A stretch of 64,000 nucleotides of DNA from Acidovorax_G lacteus (GTDB lineage Bacteria > Pseudomonadota > Gammaproteobacteria > Burkholderiales > Burkholderiaceae_C), in assembly GCF_039540375.1 (NCBI RefSeq), contig NZ_BAABEX010000007.1:248001-312000 (forward strand). Reading direction: 5' to 3'. How positions within the stretch are numbered: position 1 is the stretch's first letter; each line of letters begins with the position of its first letter. Of the stretch, positions 19,422-28,257 are shown piece by piece. Position numbers and translations under genes: made by a program. The notes under the pieces are model-generated. The model searched no databases, had not been told where the DNA came from, and saw only the letters and a program-made list of their open reading frames with translations.

Positions 19422-19482
19422 TGAGCCGCGCCGACCGGGCCCCGCGCGGTGCGCGGTGGGCCGGTACGGATCTCATGCACCC

Positions 19483-19506
19483 CAACGCCCGGCACGCCGG
19501 GCGTTG
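19483..19506 (+). terminator. Strong hairpin after alaS
   Basis: CAACGCCCGGC (19483-19493) pairs with GCCGGGCGTTG (19496-19506) in an 11-bp stem, so close that the real loop is CACG after opening one pair. It is 61 bases past the alaS stop. No T-run follows, so termination would depend on hairpin strength or Rho. Confidence 0.6.
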
Positions 19507-20003
19507 TGCCTTATGGGGGCAAGCCTGCCCTGGCATGGGGGTCTCTCAGAGCCACTCAATGGGCGGCCACGACGTTGCGTTCGTCGGTAGGCGGTGCTAG
19601 GTGAGGGGAGCTAGGTGGTGGGTAGCTTGCGGGCGCGGTGCCTGTTGATTTCCTGGGATGCGGCTGCGTGACCGTGCTTCTAGGCATACGGGGCACCGAG
19701 TCGGGTGGGTTGATCCGCACCTTTGTTCTCGAAGATGGCCCGCTGGCGACGTTGCTGCGGTAGAAGGCGAGGATGTCTTGCTATCAAAACAGGAGCTGCT
19801 CGTGCTTGGTTTTCAAGCACAAGCGGCCTAAATGGCATGAAAGCAGCGGCTGCTAGGGCCGATGCGTGCACCAGCTGCGGCCTCCCTTCAGGGCCGCGGG
19901 CAGGGCATGACTGGGCGGAGTTGTAGGCGGCAGGGGCTTTGGCGGCCAGCGATGGGAGTGTGCCTGCCGCACACAGGCAGACCGCGCGATGGCGCGGGGT
20001 TGC
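19507..20003. other. Long intergenic region between alaS and the diguanylate cyclase gene
   Basis: About 500 bases without a credible gene. It holds one copy of the dispersed hairpin repeat (19778-19842). Short open frames on either strand have no recognisable similarity and cross the repeat, so I do not call them. Confidence 0.6.
19778..19842 (+). repeat. Dispersed intergenic hairpin repeat, copy A
   Basis: The copy begins TTGCTATCAAAACAGGAGCT and contains the perfect stem GTGCTTG (19802-19808)/CAAGCAC (19814-19820), ending in an A-rich tail (CCTAAATGGCATGAAA). It shares TTGCTAT...AGCTGCTCGTGCTTG with copy B at 54221 and partly with copies at 22312 and 38961. It is a short non-coding repeat, like the REP-type elements of other bacteria. 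Confidence 0.75.
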
Positions 20004-21056
20004 TCAGAACAGCTCGACGTCGTCGTTGGCCACCTTGGCCGTTTGCAACAGGCCTCGGGCGATCAGGTCGTCGTAGTAGCAGACCTGGTTGCGGCCGTGT
20101 TCTTTGGCGTAGTACAGCGCCTGGTCGGCTTGACCCAGGATTTCGACTGGCGAGCCCCGCGTGGTGCTCACAAAGCCCAGGCTCACGGTGACGCGGCCCA
20201 CCTGCGGGAAGTCGTACTTCTGCACGGTTTCGCGGAAGCGGTTGAACACCTGGTGTGCCTTGGCCAGTGTGGTGTTGCGCAGCAGCACGACGAATTCTTC
20301 GCCGCCGAAGCGGAAGATGCGGTCGTGCGAGCGGAACGAGGTGCGCAGGATGTTGGCGATCAGGATCAGCACCTCGTCGCCGTACAGGTGACCGAAACGG
20401 TCGTTGACCTGCTTGAAGTGGTCGATGTCGACCACGGCCAGCCAGTTCTGCACCGGCGCGTTTTCGGCCAGCACTTCCTCGCTGATCATGGACTGCGCGT
20501 TTTGCGGCTGGCTGCTCACGCCCGTGTTGGCCGCATTGCGCGCAAACTGCTCGTCGAAGGTCTTGCGGTTGAACAGCCCCGTCAGCGCATCGCGCTCGCT
20601 GTAGTCCAGCAGACTCTGGTAGTTCTGGTACACCAGAAACACGCCTTTGAGCACGTCGAGCTTGTGCGCTGAAAAGGGGCGCGACTGCGTGATCTCCAGG
20701 CAGGTGCTGACCTTGTCCTGCATCCACACCGGCAGCCACAGGATGTGCTGTCCGCGGCGCGGGTTGGCCAGCGCGCTATCGCCGTGCTGGCTCACGCACT
20801 CGGCCAGCTCGGGGTACTGCTCCAGAGGCACACGCCGCGGGTCTGCTGCGGCCTCGGAGTCGGTGGAGACGAGCTGCCCGTCTTGTACCCAGGTGCGCGG
20901 CCGCAAAAATGCCGCGCCGTGGTCGTTGAACAACTCCAGCGCCCGCACTTCCTTGATGCTGCTGAGTTTTTGCAGAGTCGAGAGCACCGACACCTCCAGC
21001 CGCAGGTGGTCGCGGTGGCCGGTCATTTCAACCAGGTGCTGCAAGATGGGCTTCAT
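20004..21056 (-). CDS. Diguanylate cyclase (GGDEF protein), predicted cytoplasmic
   Basis: This 350-residue protein makes c-di-GMP from two GTP. The C-terminal GGDEF domain has an intact active site GGEEF (FRFGGEEFVVLL, about residue 249) and a product-inhibition I-site RSHD five residues before it. DIDHFKQVNDRFGHLYGDEVL and SERDALTGLFNRKTFDEQF are the usual flanking blocks. The first ~155 residues form a GAF-like or unclassified sensor with no transmembrane segment. The ATG at 21056 (MKPILQHLVEMTG) follows the trmB stop by 46 bases on the same strand, so it may be read from the gluQ-trmB transcript. Confidence 0.92.
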   Translation of the reverse strand: MKPILQHLVEMTGHRDHLRLEVSVLSTLQKLSSIKEVRALELFNDHGAAFLRPRTWVQDGQLVSTDSEAAADPRRVPLEQYPELAECVSQHGDSALANPRRGQHILWLPVWMQDKVSTCLEITQSRPFSAHKLDVLKGVFLVYQNYQSLLDYSERDALTGLFNRKTFDEQFARNAANTGVSSQPQNAQSMISEEVLAENAPVQNWLAVVDIDHFKQVNDRFGHLYGDEVLILIANILRTSFRSHDRIFRFGGEEFVVLLRNTTLAKAHQVFNRFRETVQKYDFPQVGRVTVSLGFVSTTRGSPVEILGQADQALYYAKEHGRNQVCYYDDLIARGLLQTAKVANDDVELF

Positions 21057-21102
21057 AGGTGGTCGGGTGCGAAAGTGGGGCAGGTCGCTGATGGCTAGTG
21101 CG

Positions 21103-21855
21103 CTAGGGGCGGCGGCGAAAGACCACGTCCCACACACCATGGCCGAGGCGCAGGCCCCGGTTTTCGAACTTGGTGAGTGGGCGGTAGTCCGGCTGCGGCG
21201 CAAAGCCGTCTGCGGTGTTCTGCAAATGCGGTTCGGACCCCAGCACCTGCAGCATCTGCTCGGCGTAGGGCTGCCAGTCGGTGGCGCAATGGATGTATCC
21301 ACCGGGCTTGAGTCGGGCCGCCAGCTTCGCTACCAGAGGCGGCTGGATCAGGCGGCGCTTGTTGTGCTTCTTTTTGTGCCAGGGGTCTGGAAAGAACATG
21401 TGCACGCCATCCAGGCTGGCCGGTGCCAGCATGTGGTCGATGACTTCCACCGCATCGTGCTGCAGGATGCGGATGTTGGTGATGCCGTGCTCCCCGATGC
21501 GCTTGAGCAGTGCGCCCACGCCGGGTTCGTGCACTTCGCAGCACAAAAAGTTGTCGGCCGGTCGCACCCGGGCGATGTGCGCCGTGGCCTCGCCCATGCC
21601 GAAGCCGATTTCCAGGATCAGCGGCGCCGTGCGGCCGAAGGCTGCATGCGCGTCAAACGGCTGGGCGGCGTAAGAAAGGAGGTACTGCGGGCCGAACTCC
21701 TCCAGAGCCTTGGCCTGGCCGGTGGTGGTACGGCCTGCGCGGCGTACGAAACTCTTGATCGTCTTGGGATGGGCGACGCCTGCAGGGGCTTGGCCCGCAG
21801 ACGGCATGGCGGTGGCTCCTGTTCCGGAGGCTTGGTCCGCCACTGTAGAAAGCAT
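21103..21855 (-). CDS. trmB: tRNA (guanine-N7-)-methyltransferase TrmB
   Basis: This 250-residue SAM-dependent enzyme methylates G46 of tRNAs. Motifs are KTIKSFVRRAGRTT near the N terminus, the SAM-binding LILEIGFGMGEAT, FLCCEVHEPGVGALL, and the signature MFFPDPWHKKKHNKRRLIQP, ending with TKFENRGLRLGHGVWDV. It starts at the ATG at 21855, 8 bases after the gluQ stop. A GTG at 21867 would give a short overlap instead. The variable N-terminal ~30 residues are typical for the family. Confidence 0.95.
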   Translation of the reverse strand: MLSTVADQASGTGATAMPSAGQAPAGVAHPKTIKSFVRRAGRTTTGQAKALEEFGPQYLLSYAAQPFDAHAAFGRTAPLILEIGFGMGEATAHIARVRPADNFLCCEVHEPGVGALLKRIGEHGITNIRILQHDAVEVIDHMLAPASLDGVHMFFPDPWHKKKHNKRRLIQPPLVAKLAARLKPGGYIHCATDWQPYAEQMLQVLGSEPHLQNTADGFAPQPDYRPLTKFENRGLRLGHGVWDVVFRRRP

Positions 21856-21863
21856 GGTTTCGG

Positions 21864-22871
21864 TCACGATGCCCCATTGTAGATTCGCGTCCACGCATTC
21901 ACCCAGTAGGAAAGTGCCTCTGCGAGCGGAATGTGGTGCGAAAGTGGCAATGCGGGCAGGCCCAGAACGGCAGCCGCCCGGGCCAGTGCGGCCACAGGCT
22001 CGCTCAGATCCACGGCGGCAGCGCCATGCTGCTTGGACAGTTTTTCGCCCGAGGCGTCGCGCACCAGCGGCGTGTGCAGGTACTGCGGTGTGGGCAGGCC
22101 GAGCGCGCACTGCAGCAGGATCTGCCGCGGTGTGTTGTCGGCCAGGTCTTCGCCGCGCACCACGTGGGTGATGCCTTGGTCGGCGTCGTCCACCACCACG
22201 GCCAGCTGGTAGGCCCACAGGCCGTCGGCCCGCCGCAGCACGAAGTCGCCCACCGCCTCGGTCACGCGCTGCTGCTGCCAGCCCAGGCGGCGATCGTGCC
22301 AGTGGATGCCGTCGGTTGCTATTGAAAAATGAGCATGTCGTGCTTGATTTTGCTGGATCTCAGCCGCTTTTGGTTCAAACTCTGCGGTGTGAAACCGCCA
22401 GGCGCGGGCACTGCGCCCGTGCAGGCCTTGTCGGCAGGTGCCGGGGTAGGGCAGCGCGTGGTGGCGCTGGCGCTCGTGCCCTGCGGCCAGGTGGTGCTGC
22501 TCAATGTCTTTGCGCGTACAGGCACAGGGGTAGGCCAGGTGGTGGGCCAGCAGGTGCTCCAGCACCTGCGCATAGCGCGCATTGCGTGCGGACTGCCACA
22601 GCACCGGGCCGTCAGGGTGCAGGCCGCAGCGTGCGAGTTGGGCCAGGATGGTGGCGTCTGCACCCGGCTGGCAGCGGGGCGTGTCCACATCTTCGATGCG
22701 CACCTGCCACTGCCCGCCGTGCGCGCGGGCGTCGAGCCAACTGGCCAGGGCGGCCACGAGCGAGCCCGCATGCAGCGGGCCGGTGGGCGAGGGTGCGAAG
22801 CGCCCTGCATACCGCCCTGCAGGGCGGTGCGGGATGGGCGTGGCGTTGGGTGCCGCAGCGGCAGCGCTCAT
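21864..22871 (-). CDS. gluQ: Glutamyl-Q tRNA(Asp) synthetase GluQ (with repeat-derived insertion)
   Basis: This 335-residue truncated glutamyl-tRNA synthetase paralogue glutamylates queuosine in tRNA-Asp. The class I signature RFAPSPTGPLHAGSLVAAL is at about residues 24-42. The zinc-type cysteines are at 116, 118 and 146, and GEKLSKQHGAA is the KMSKS-like loop. Residues 163-188 (starting EFEPKAAEIQQNQ) match no normal GluQ segment; they are encoded by DNA resembling the dispersed hairpin repeat, inserted in frame before IHWHDRRLG. The start codon overlaps the upstream FAD-protein stop as ATGA. Confidence 0.93.
   Translation of the reverse strand: MSAAAAAPNATPIPHRPAGRYAGRFAPSPTGPLHAGSLVAALASWLDARAHGGQWQVRIEDVDTPRCQPGADATILAQLARCGLHPDGPVLWQSARNARYAQVLEHLLAHHLAYPCACTRKDIEQHHLAAGHERQRHHALPYPGTCRQGLHGRSARAWRFHTAEFEPKAAEIQQNQARHAHFSIATDGIHWHDRRLGWQQQRVTEAVGDFVLRRADGLWAYQLAVVVDDADQGITHVVRGEDLADNTPRQILLQCALGLPTPQYLHTPLVRDASGEKLSKQHGAAAVDLSEPVAALARAAAVLGLPALPLSHHIPLAEALSYWVNAWTRIYNGAS
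22312..22380 (+). repeat. Dispersed hairpin repeat, copy C, inside gluQ
   Basis: The plus strand reads TTGCTATTGAAAAATGAGCA, then GTCGTGCTTGATTTTG, closely matching the left half of the intergenic copies at 19778 and 54221. The right half (GCTGGATCTCAGCCGCTTTT) differs and has lost the palindrome. It lies wholly within the gluQ reading frame, which remains open through it. Confidence 0.65.
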
Positions 22872-23974
22872 GCAAGCGCGAGCGCCATCTCCAGGCCGGA
22901 GACAAACGCGTCTTCCACGCGGTGGCCCAGGCACCAGTCGCCGCAGGCCCCCAGGCCCAGGCCCGCGTCCCACAGGTGGCTGCGGCCCGCGGGGTGGGTG
23001 GTCTGGGCGTAGCGCCACAGGTGGGTGCTGGCGTGGGCGGGCTCGGCGCGGATACCTGTGACTTCGGCAAAGGCCTTGAGCAGTTTGGCCTGCACACGCG
23101 GGGCCGGGTCGTCCAGGTGCTCGGCCGACCAGGCGGGGCTGGCCTGCACCGTCCAGCGTTCCACGGCCGATCTGCCGGGCTTGGACGACTCGCGCGCCAG
23201 CCAGGCGATGCGGTGGTGTGTGCTGCGCGCGGCGTTCCAGTGCGGGCCCAGCGTGGTCAGGCCCGGGGCCACGGCTTGCGGGTAGGCGAGCATGAGCGTC
23301 CAGCACGGTGCCATCGACACCCGGGCCAGGGATTCGAGCAAGCTGCTGTCGATACCCGACTGCTCCAGCAAGGCCTGCGCAGCGGTGGCGGGCACGGCCA
23401 GCACCACGGCGTCCAGACCGGCCTCGACGTGTACGGCACCCTCAGGGGATTCGGTGCGCAGCTGCCAGCGCTGGGGGGCGAGCGGGTCGCGCTCGATGCG
23501 GCGCACGCGCATGTGGCGCTGCAGCGCCCCCGATTGCTGCAGGGGCTCGGCCCAGGCGTGCAGCAGGGCGTCCATGCGCGGGGCAGCCACCCAGTGGGCC
23601 TCGCCAGTGGCCATGCCCTGAGAGACCACATGGCCTGTGGCGTCGAGTACGCGCACCTGGTTGGCCGACCAGCGGCGGCATACGCCGGGTACGGTGTCGA
23701 TGGCCAGTGCAAACCGCGGGTCGCGCAGGGTGAAGTACTGCGCGCCTGCGTCAAAGCTGCCAAACGGGCTGTCGTGGCTGGTCATGCGCCCGCCGACCTG
23801 TGCTGCCTGCTCGAGCAGCGTCACGCGATGGCCCGCCTGCATCAGCGTGCGTGCGCAGGCGATGCCCGCCATGCCCGCGCCCACGACTGCAATGTGCCGA
23901 CGGCTCGGCGTGGCCACCCCAAGGGATGCAGGGGCCGAGGCGGCATTGCGGGGGAGGCTTCGGTAGGTGGCCAT
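22868..23974 (-). CDS. FAD-dependent amine-oxidase/renalase-like oxidoreductase
   Basis: This 368-residue protein has an N-terminal FAD-binding motif HIAVVGAGMAGIACARTLMQ, followed by LLEQAAQVGGRMTS and FDAGAQYFTLRD, as in renalase-like and phytoene-desaturase-type flavoproteins. The C terminus has the second flavin motif LGLGACGDWCLGHRVEDAFVSGLEMA. The substrate is unknown. The ATG at 23974 has a good ribosome site (AAAGGA). Its stop overlaps the gluQ start (ATGA), so gluQ, trmB and probably the cyclase are downstream in the same operon. Confidence 0.88.
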   Translation of the reverse strand: MATYRSLPRNAASAPASLGVATPSRRHIAVVGAGMAGIACARTLMQAGHRVTLLEQAAQVGGRMTSHDSPFGSFDAGAQYFTLRDPRFALAIDTVPGVCRRWSANQVRVLDATGHVVSQGMATGEAHWVAAPRMDALLHAWAEPLQQSGALQRHMRVRRIERDPLAPQRWQLRTESPEGAVHVEAGLDAVVLAVPATAAQALLEQSGIDSSLLESLARVSMAPCWTLMLAYPQAVAPGLTTLGPHWNAARSTHHRIAWLARESSKPGRSAVERWTVQASPAWSAEHLDDPAPRVQAKLLKAFAEVTGIRAEPAHASTHLWRYAQTTHPAGRSHLWDAGLGLGACGDWCLGHRVEDAFVSGLEMALALA

Positions 23975-24077
23975 GGCAAATCCTTTCGTGTTCTGAAGGG
24001 GGGTGCGTGCAAGCGAGCGCACCGGGCGCTGCACCCCACTCTACACGCGGCGGGCACATGTCCGCACCCGGCACAGG

Positions 24078-25016
24078 TCAAAAGCGGTGATGGTTTTCCA
24101 GCAGGGCCGTGCGGGTGGTGGGGCTTTGCAGCTGGGCCAGCCACCACTGCAGCGCGCGGCCTGGCGCGTTGAAGCCTGGCCCGCCCCACGCATAGTGCAT
24201 GCGCACGCGCCGCTCGGGCCGCGCCACCCGCTTGGTCACGAGGTGACCGGCATCGAGGTAGGGCTGCACCATGGGCTGCGGCAGAAAGCCTGCGCCCAGC
24301 CCGCGCAGCTGCACTTGCAGCTTGGCCTGCATGGTGTCCACCGTGAGCACGTCCTGTCCGCCCAGCAGTCCCATGGTCATGCCGCCGCGCTGGGCCGAGT
24401 CGGCCACGGCCACGGCGCGGTGCTGCAGCATCACGGCGTCGGTGATGGGCTCAGGTGCCTGCGCCAGCGGGTGGTGGGGAGCCATTACGTAGATGAACAG
24501 CAGCTCGCCCAGCAGCGCTTGCTGAAGACCAGCCACATCCGAGCCCGCCACCGACACCCCAATGGCCAGGTCGGCCCGCCCCGAGGTCAGGGCTTCGTGC
24601 GTGCCCGACATGATGTCATCGCGCAGCTTGAGCCGCGTGGGCGGAGCCATGGCAAAAAAGGCTTCTACCAGCTCCAGCATGGTGTGGGGGGAGATCACGC
24701 CGTCGGTGGCAATGGTGAGTTGGGGCTCCCAGCCCGTGGCCACCCGGCGCACGCGGTGCGCCACGGCGTCGATGTCGCCCAGCAGCCGTGCGCCTTCGCG
24801 CAGCAGTTCGGCACCGGCTGCCGTGGGGCGTGCCTGCCGGGCGCTGCGGTCAAAGAGCAGCACGTCCAGCGCGTCTTCGATCTGTCGCACCCGGTAGGTG
24901 AGCGCGCTGGGCACCAGCCCCAGGCGGCGGGCGGCGGCTGCAAAGCTCCCAGCTTCGGCGATGACCTGCAGCATGGTCAGACTGTCAGGGGTCAGCACAT
25001 CGCGGGCATTTTGCAT
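24078..25016 (-). CDS. LysR-family regulator, divergent from pirin gene
   Basis: This protein of about 312 residues has an N-terminal winged helix-turn-helix (about 10-70: AEAGSFAAAARRLGLVPSALTYRVRQIE) and a LysR substrate-binding domain (TIATDGVISPHTMLELVEAFF onward). I place the start at the ATG at 25016 (MQNARDVLT); a TTG at 25037 is in frame but lacks a convincing ribosome site. It diverges from a pirin gene whose ATG is 105 bases away, which makes pirin the likely target. The effector is unknown. Confidence 0.9.
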   Translation of the reverse strand: MQNARDVLTPDSLTMLQVIAEAGSFAAAARRLGLVPSALTYRVRQIEDALDVLLFDRSARQARPTAAGAELLREGARLLGDIDAVAHRVRRVATGWEPQLTIATDGVISPHTMLELVEAFFAMAPPTRLKLRDDIMSGTHEALTSGRADLAIGVSVAGSDVAGLQQALLGELLFIYVMAPHHPLAQAPEPITDAVMLQHRAVAVADSAQRGGMTMGLLGGQDVLTVDTMQAKLQVQLRGLGAGFLPQPMVQPYLDAGHLVTKRVARPERRVRMHYAWGGPGFNAPGRALQWWLAQLQSPTTRTALLENHHRF

Positions 25017-25121
25017 GGTGCGAGTCTTTCGGTTCAATTGGTTTGAATGATGCCATCAATCCCGCTGTGCCTCGCAATGCCGGCGGGTTCGTACAGTGGA
25101 GTCCACTCAAGGAGATTGTTC

Positions 25122-25823
25122 ATGCTGACTTTGCGCCGCTCCCAAGACCGCGGCTACGCCGACCACGGTTGGCTGCAGTCGTTCCACAGCTTCTCGTTTG
25201 CGGGCTACTACGATCCGCGCCACATGGGCTTTGGCAACCTGCGTGTCATCAACGAAGACCGCATCGCGCCCGGTACCGGTTTCGGCACGCACGGCCACCG
25301 CGACATGGAAATCATCAGCTACGTGCTGTCGGGCGAGCTTGCGCACAAGGACAGCCTGGGCAATGTGCAGACGATTCCCCCGGGCGACGTGCAGCGCATG
25401 AGCGCAGGCACTGGTGTGCAGCACAGCGAGTTCAACCACGCCAAGGGACAGAGCACGCACTTCCTGCAGATCTGGATTGAACCTTCGTCCGCGGGCGTGG
25501 CCCCTGGCTACGAACAAAAGCGTTTTGCCGATGCCGAAAAGCAGGGTCGTCTGCGGTTGGTGGCGTCCCCAGACGGTGCGGATGGTTCTGTGCGCATCCA
25601 CGCTGACGCGCGTTTGTATGCGGGGTTGCTGGGCGCTGGCGATGTGGTGGAGCAGGGCCTGGACCCCGCCCGCAAGGTCTATGTGCATCTGGTGCGCGGC
25701 ACGCTCACGGCCAACGGCCAGGCTTTGAGCGGAGGCGATGCCCTCATGCTGGAGGGCGAAAACGTGTTGAGGCTGGAGCACGCGGAGCAGGCTGAGGTGC
25801 TGGTGTTTGACCTCTGCCCATGA
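25122..25823 (+). CDS. Pirin family protein (YhhW-like)
   Basis: This 233-residue bicupin belongs to the pirin/quercetin 2,3-dioxygenase family. The metal ligands are His57, His59, His101 and Glu103 (THGHRDMEI and GVQHSEFNH), as in YhhW. The N terminus LTLRRSQDRGYADHGWLQSFHSFSFAGYYDP is typical. The start at 25122 has a strong ribosome site AAGGAG. It is divergent from a LysR gene and is followed by a WrbA-like flavodoxin and a second pirin, which suggests a small redox or quinone/flavonoid-response cluster. The in vivo substrate is not known. Confidence 0.92.
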   Translation: MLTLRRSQDRGYADHGWLQSFHSFSFAGYYDPRHMGFGNLRVINEDRIAPGTGFGTHGHRDMEIISYVLSGELAHKDSLGNVQTIPPGDVQRMSAGTGVQHSEFNHAKGQSTHFLQIWIEPSSAGVAPGYEQKRFADAEKQGRLRLVASPDGADGSVRIHADARLYAGLLGAGDVVEQGLDPARKVYVHLVRGTLTANGQALSGGDALMLEGENVLRLEHAEQAEVLVFDLCP

Positions 25824-25946
25824 ACCCTGCCGATGCAGGGGCCAAAGCCCGGGTACGACCCGGTGGGGCCCTGTGCGCGCTAACCTTCGCCGGCGGTTGG
25901 AAGCCGTGCGGCACTTTCAGAGCTTTTTCCACTAGGAGTTGATTCC

Positions 25947-26501
25947 ATGGCCAAAATTGTTGTTGTGTTCCATTCGGGCTACGGCCACACCCAGCGCCTG
26001 GCGCAAGCCGTGGCGGACGGCGCAGGTGCGCAGCTCGTCGCCATCGACGCCGATGGCAATGTGCCCGAGGGCGCCTGGGAGACACTTGCGGGAGCAGACG
26101 CGATCATCCTGGGATCGCCCACTTACATGGCGGGCCCGAGCTGGCAGTTCAAGAAGTTCGCCGATGCCTCTTCCAAAGCGTGGTTCACCCAAGCATGGAA
26201 AGACAAGCTGTTTGCAGGCTTTACCAACAGTGCCAGCACCAACGGCGACAAGCAGGTCACGCTGGATTACCTGTTTCACCTGGCCATGCAGCACAGCGGC
26301 GTGTGGGTGGGCACCGGCATGATGCCGGCCAATTCCAAGGCCGCGCAGCGCAACGATGTGAACTGGATCGGCTCCTTCAGCGGTGCCATGGCGCAGTCTC
26401 CGTCGGATGCATCGGCCGCCGAAATGTTTGCCGGTGACCTGGAAACCGGTCGCCAGTTCGGCCAACGCGTGGCCGCAGTGGCCCAGCGCATCGCCGGCTG
26501 A
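25947..26501 (+). CDS. NAD(P)H-dependent flavodoxin-like oxidoreductase (WrbA-like)
   Basis: This 184-residue flavodoxin-fold protein binds FMN. The phosphate-binding loop is SGYGHTQRLAQAV near residue 10, and GSPTYMAGPSWQFKKFADAS is the second FMN loop typical of WrbA/flavodoxin reductases. A quinone reductase role is the best guess. A good ribosome site (TAGGAGTTGATTCC) precedes the ATG. It lies between two pirin genes, 123 bases after the first and 38 before the second. Confidence 0.9.
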   Translation: MAKIVVVFHSGYGHTQRLAQAVADGAGAQLVAIDADGNVPEGAWETLAGADAIILGSPTYMAGPSWQFKKFADASSKAWFTQAWKDKLFAGFTNSASTNGDKQVTLDYLFHLAMQHSGVWVGTGMMPANSKAAQRNDVNWIGSFSGAMAQSPSDASAAEMFAGDLETGRQFGQRVAAVAQRIAG

Positions 26502-26539
26502 TCGGCCAGTCTGGCGCACCGCAATCCGAGCGCGCCCGT

Positions 26540-27430
26540 ATGCCCCGTGTGGAGCATCCCCCGTCCATCAGCGGCCGCCAGCATGACTTGGGCGGCGGCA
26601 TGCTGGTGAGGCGGCTGCTGCCGTCCGCTCAGCGCTCGGCTGTGGGCCCGTTCGTGTTTATGGACCACTTCGGCCCATCGCCTGTAGGGCCCGATGCTGC
26701 GCAGGACGTTCGACCGCACCCGCACATTGGGCTCGGAACACTCACCTATCTGTTCGACGGTGCGATCCTGCACCGCGACAGTCTGGGCACCGTGCAACTG
26801 ATCGAGCCAGGTGCCATCAACTGGATGCGCGCCGGGCGCGGTGTCGTGCACTCTGAACGGCGACCGCCCGACCTTCCAGGCCAGTGGACGCAGCATGGCC
26901 TGCAGTTCTGGCTCGCACTGCCGCTGTCGCTGGAGGCATCAGAACCGGCGTTCGAACACACGCCCGCCGCGCAGGTGCCCCTGCTGGAGCTGGACGGTGC
27001 GCAGGTGCGCCTGCTGCTGGGTGCTGCCTGGGGCCATCAGGCTGGCGTGGCCACCGGCGTGGATGCCGTATGTCTGGACATTTGCCTGCCCGCTGACCAG
27101 ACGATCAAGATTCCGGCGCTCGCGCCCGAGTTGGCGGTGTACGCTGCAGTGGGCAGCCCGTCCGTGGATGGCACGGACCTGCCATCCGGGCACCTGCAGG
27201 TGTTGGCGGCCGGGTGCGGTGCCTCACTGCAGGCCGGCCGCGAGCCCGTGCGTTGTGTGGTGGTGGGGGGCGCAGCGCTGGATGCCCCGCGCTACCTTTG
27301 GTGGAACTTTGTGTCCAGCCACCGCGAGCGCATTGTGCGAGCGGCAGACGATTGGGAGGCCGGACGCATGCCGGTCATTCCCGGGGATCGCGAGAGGATT
27401 CCGCTGCCGCCGAGGCGCTTCAAGCGGTAG
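26540..27430 (+). CDS. Pirin family protein, second paralogue
   Basis: This 296-residue pirin is of a longer type than its neighbour at 25122. The metal-site motifs are HPHIGLGTLTYLFDGAILHRDSLG and GRGVVHSERRP. The C-terminal cupin ends YLWWNFVSSHRERI, a block seen in the PA-type pirins. The two pirins share the fold but are clearly not recent duplicates. The stop overlaps the convergent trhO stop by 11 bases. The first ATG, 26540, gives the usual length. Confidence 0.9.
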   Translation: MPRVEHPPSISGRQHDLGGGMLVRRLLPSAQRSAVGPFVFMDHFGPSPVGPDAAQDVRPHPHIGLGTLTYLFDGAILHRDSLGTVQLIEPGAINWMRAGRGVVHSERRPPDLPGQWTQHGLQFWLALPLSLEASEPAFEHTPAAQVPLLELDGAQVRLLLGAAWGHQAGVATGVDAVCLDICLPADQTIKIPALAPELAVYAAVGSPSVDGTDLPSGHLQVLAAGCGASLQAGREPVRCVVVGGAALDAPRYLWWNFVSSHRERIVRAADDWEAGRMPVIPGDRERIPLPPRRFKR

Positions 27431-28187
27431 CAGTCGGACATTCGCTCCGGTGCGGTGGCGCAGGCTCCAGGCTGGGGGCCAGCACTTCGCGCTCGTCGAA
27501 CACGAAACAGCCGCCCTGGTAATGCGCGCCGTCGGTCTGCTCAAAGTACCGCAGGATGCCACCTTCGAGCTGGTACACGTGCGGCAGGCCTTCTTCGCGC
27601 ATCAGGATGGCGGCCTTTTCACACCGGATGCCGCCGGTGCAGAAGCTCACCACGGTCTTGTCCATCAGATCCGCCTTGTGCGCCCGCAGCGCCTGCGGAA
27701 ACTCAGTGAATTTGTGGATCCGCCAGTCCACCGCGCCCGCAAAGCTGCCGCAGTCGACCTCGAACGCGTTACGCGTGTCCAGTGTCACCACCGGACGACC
27801 CTCGTCGTCGTGGCCCTGGTCCAGCCAGCGCCTCAGCGTTGCGGGCGCAACCGAGGGCGCGCGCCCAGCTGCCGGTCTGATGGTGGGGTGGTCCATGCGA
27901 ATAATTTCGCGCTTGATCTTCACCAACATGCGCTTGAACGGTACGTGCTCCGACCAGCTTTCTTTGGCGTCCAAGTCGGCAAAACGCGGGTCGGCACGCA
28001 GCCCATCGACGAAGCTGCGCACGGCCTCGGCCGTGCCGGCCAAGAAGAAATTGATGCCTTCTTCGGCCAGCAGAACCGTGCCCTTGAGCGCGAGGTCTTG
28101 CGCGCGCGCCAGCAACACTGGGCGCAATGCCTGCGCATCGGGCAGCGCGACAAACTTGTAGCAGGAAACGTTGAGTACAGCAGTCAT
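27420..28187 (-). CDS. trhO: tRNA uridine-5-oxyacetic-acid/5-hydroxyuridine hydroxylase TrhO (rhodanese-related)
   Basis: This 255-residue rhodanese-related protein hydroxylates U34 of certain tRNAs in an oxygen-dependent reaction. The N-terminal acylphosphatase-like domain has GTVLLAEEGINFFLAGT. The rhodanese domain has TLDTRNAFEVDCGSF and the catalytic cysteine Cys183 in SFCTGGIRCEKA. The length is slightly shorter than the E. coli protein, which has an extra C-terminal tail. I chose the ATG at 28187 (MTAVLNVSCYKF), the family-typical start. It is the last of four minus-strand genes. Confidence 0.93.
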   Translation of the reverse strand: MTAVLNVSCYKFVALPDAQALRPVLLARAQDLALKGTVLLAEEGINFFLAGTAEAVRSFVDGLRADPRFADLDAKESWSEHVPFKRMLVKIKREIIRMDHPTIRPAAGRAPSVAPATLRRWLDQGHDDEGRPVVTLDTRNAFEVDCGSFAGAVDWRIHKFTEFPQALRAHKADLMDKTVVSFCTGGIRCEKAAILMREEGLPHVYQLEGGILRYFEQTDGAHYQGGCFVFDEREVLAPSLEPAPPHRSECPTATA

Positions 28188-28257
28188 GGCTACCAGTGTT
28201 CCAGGGCGGCGGAGCGCTGGCCAGCGCGGGTGCCGGGGCCGCTGGTGCGGCAATGCG

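Noticed and set aside
19723..19926. 67-codon plus-strand open frame in the alaS downstream region
   Set aside because: It runs through the dispersed repeat and has no ribosome site or similarity.
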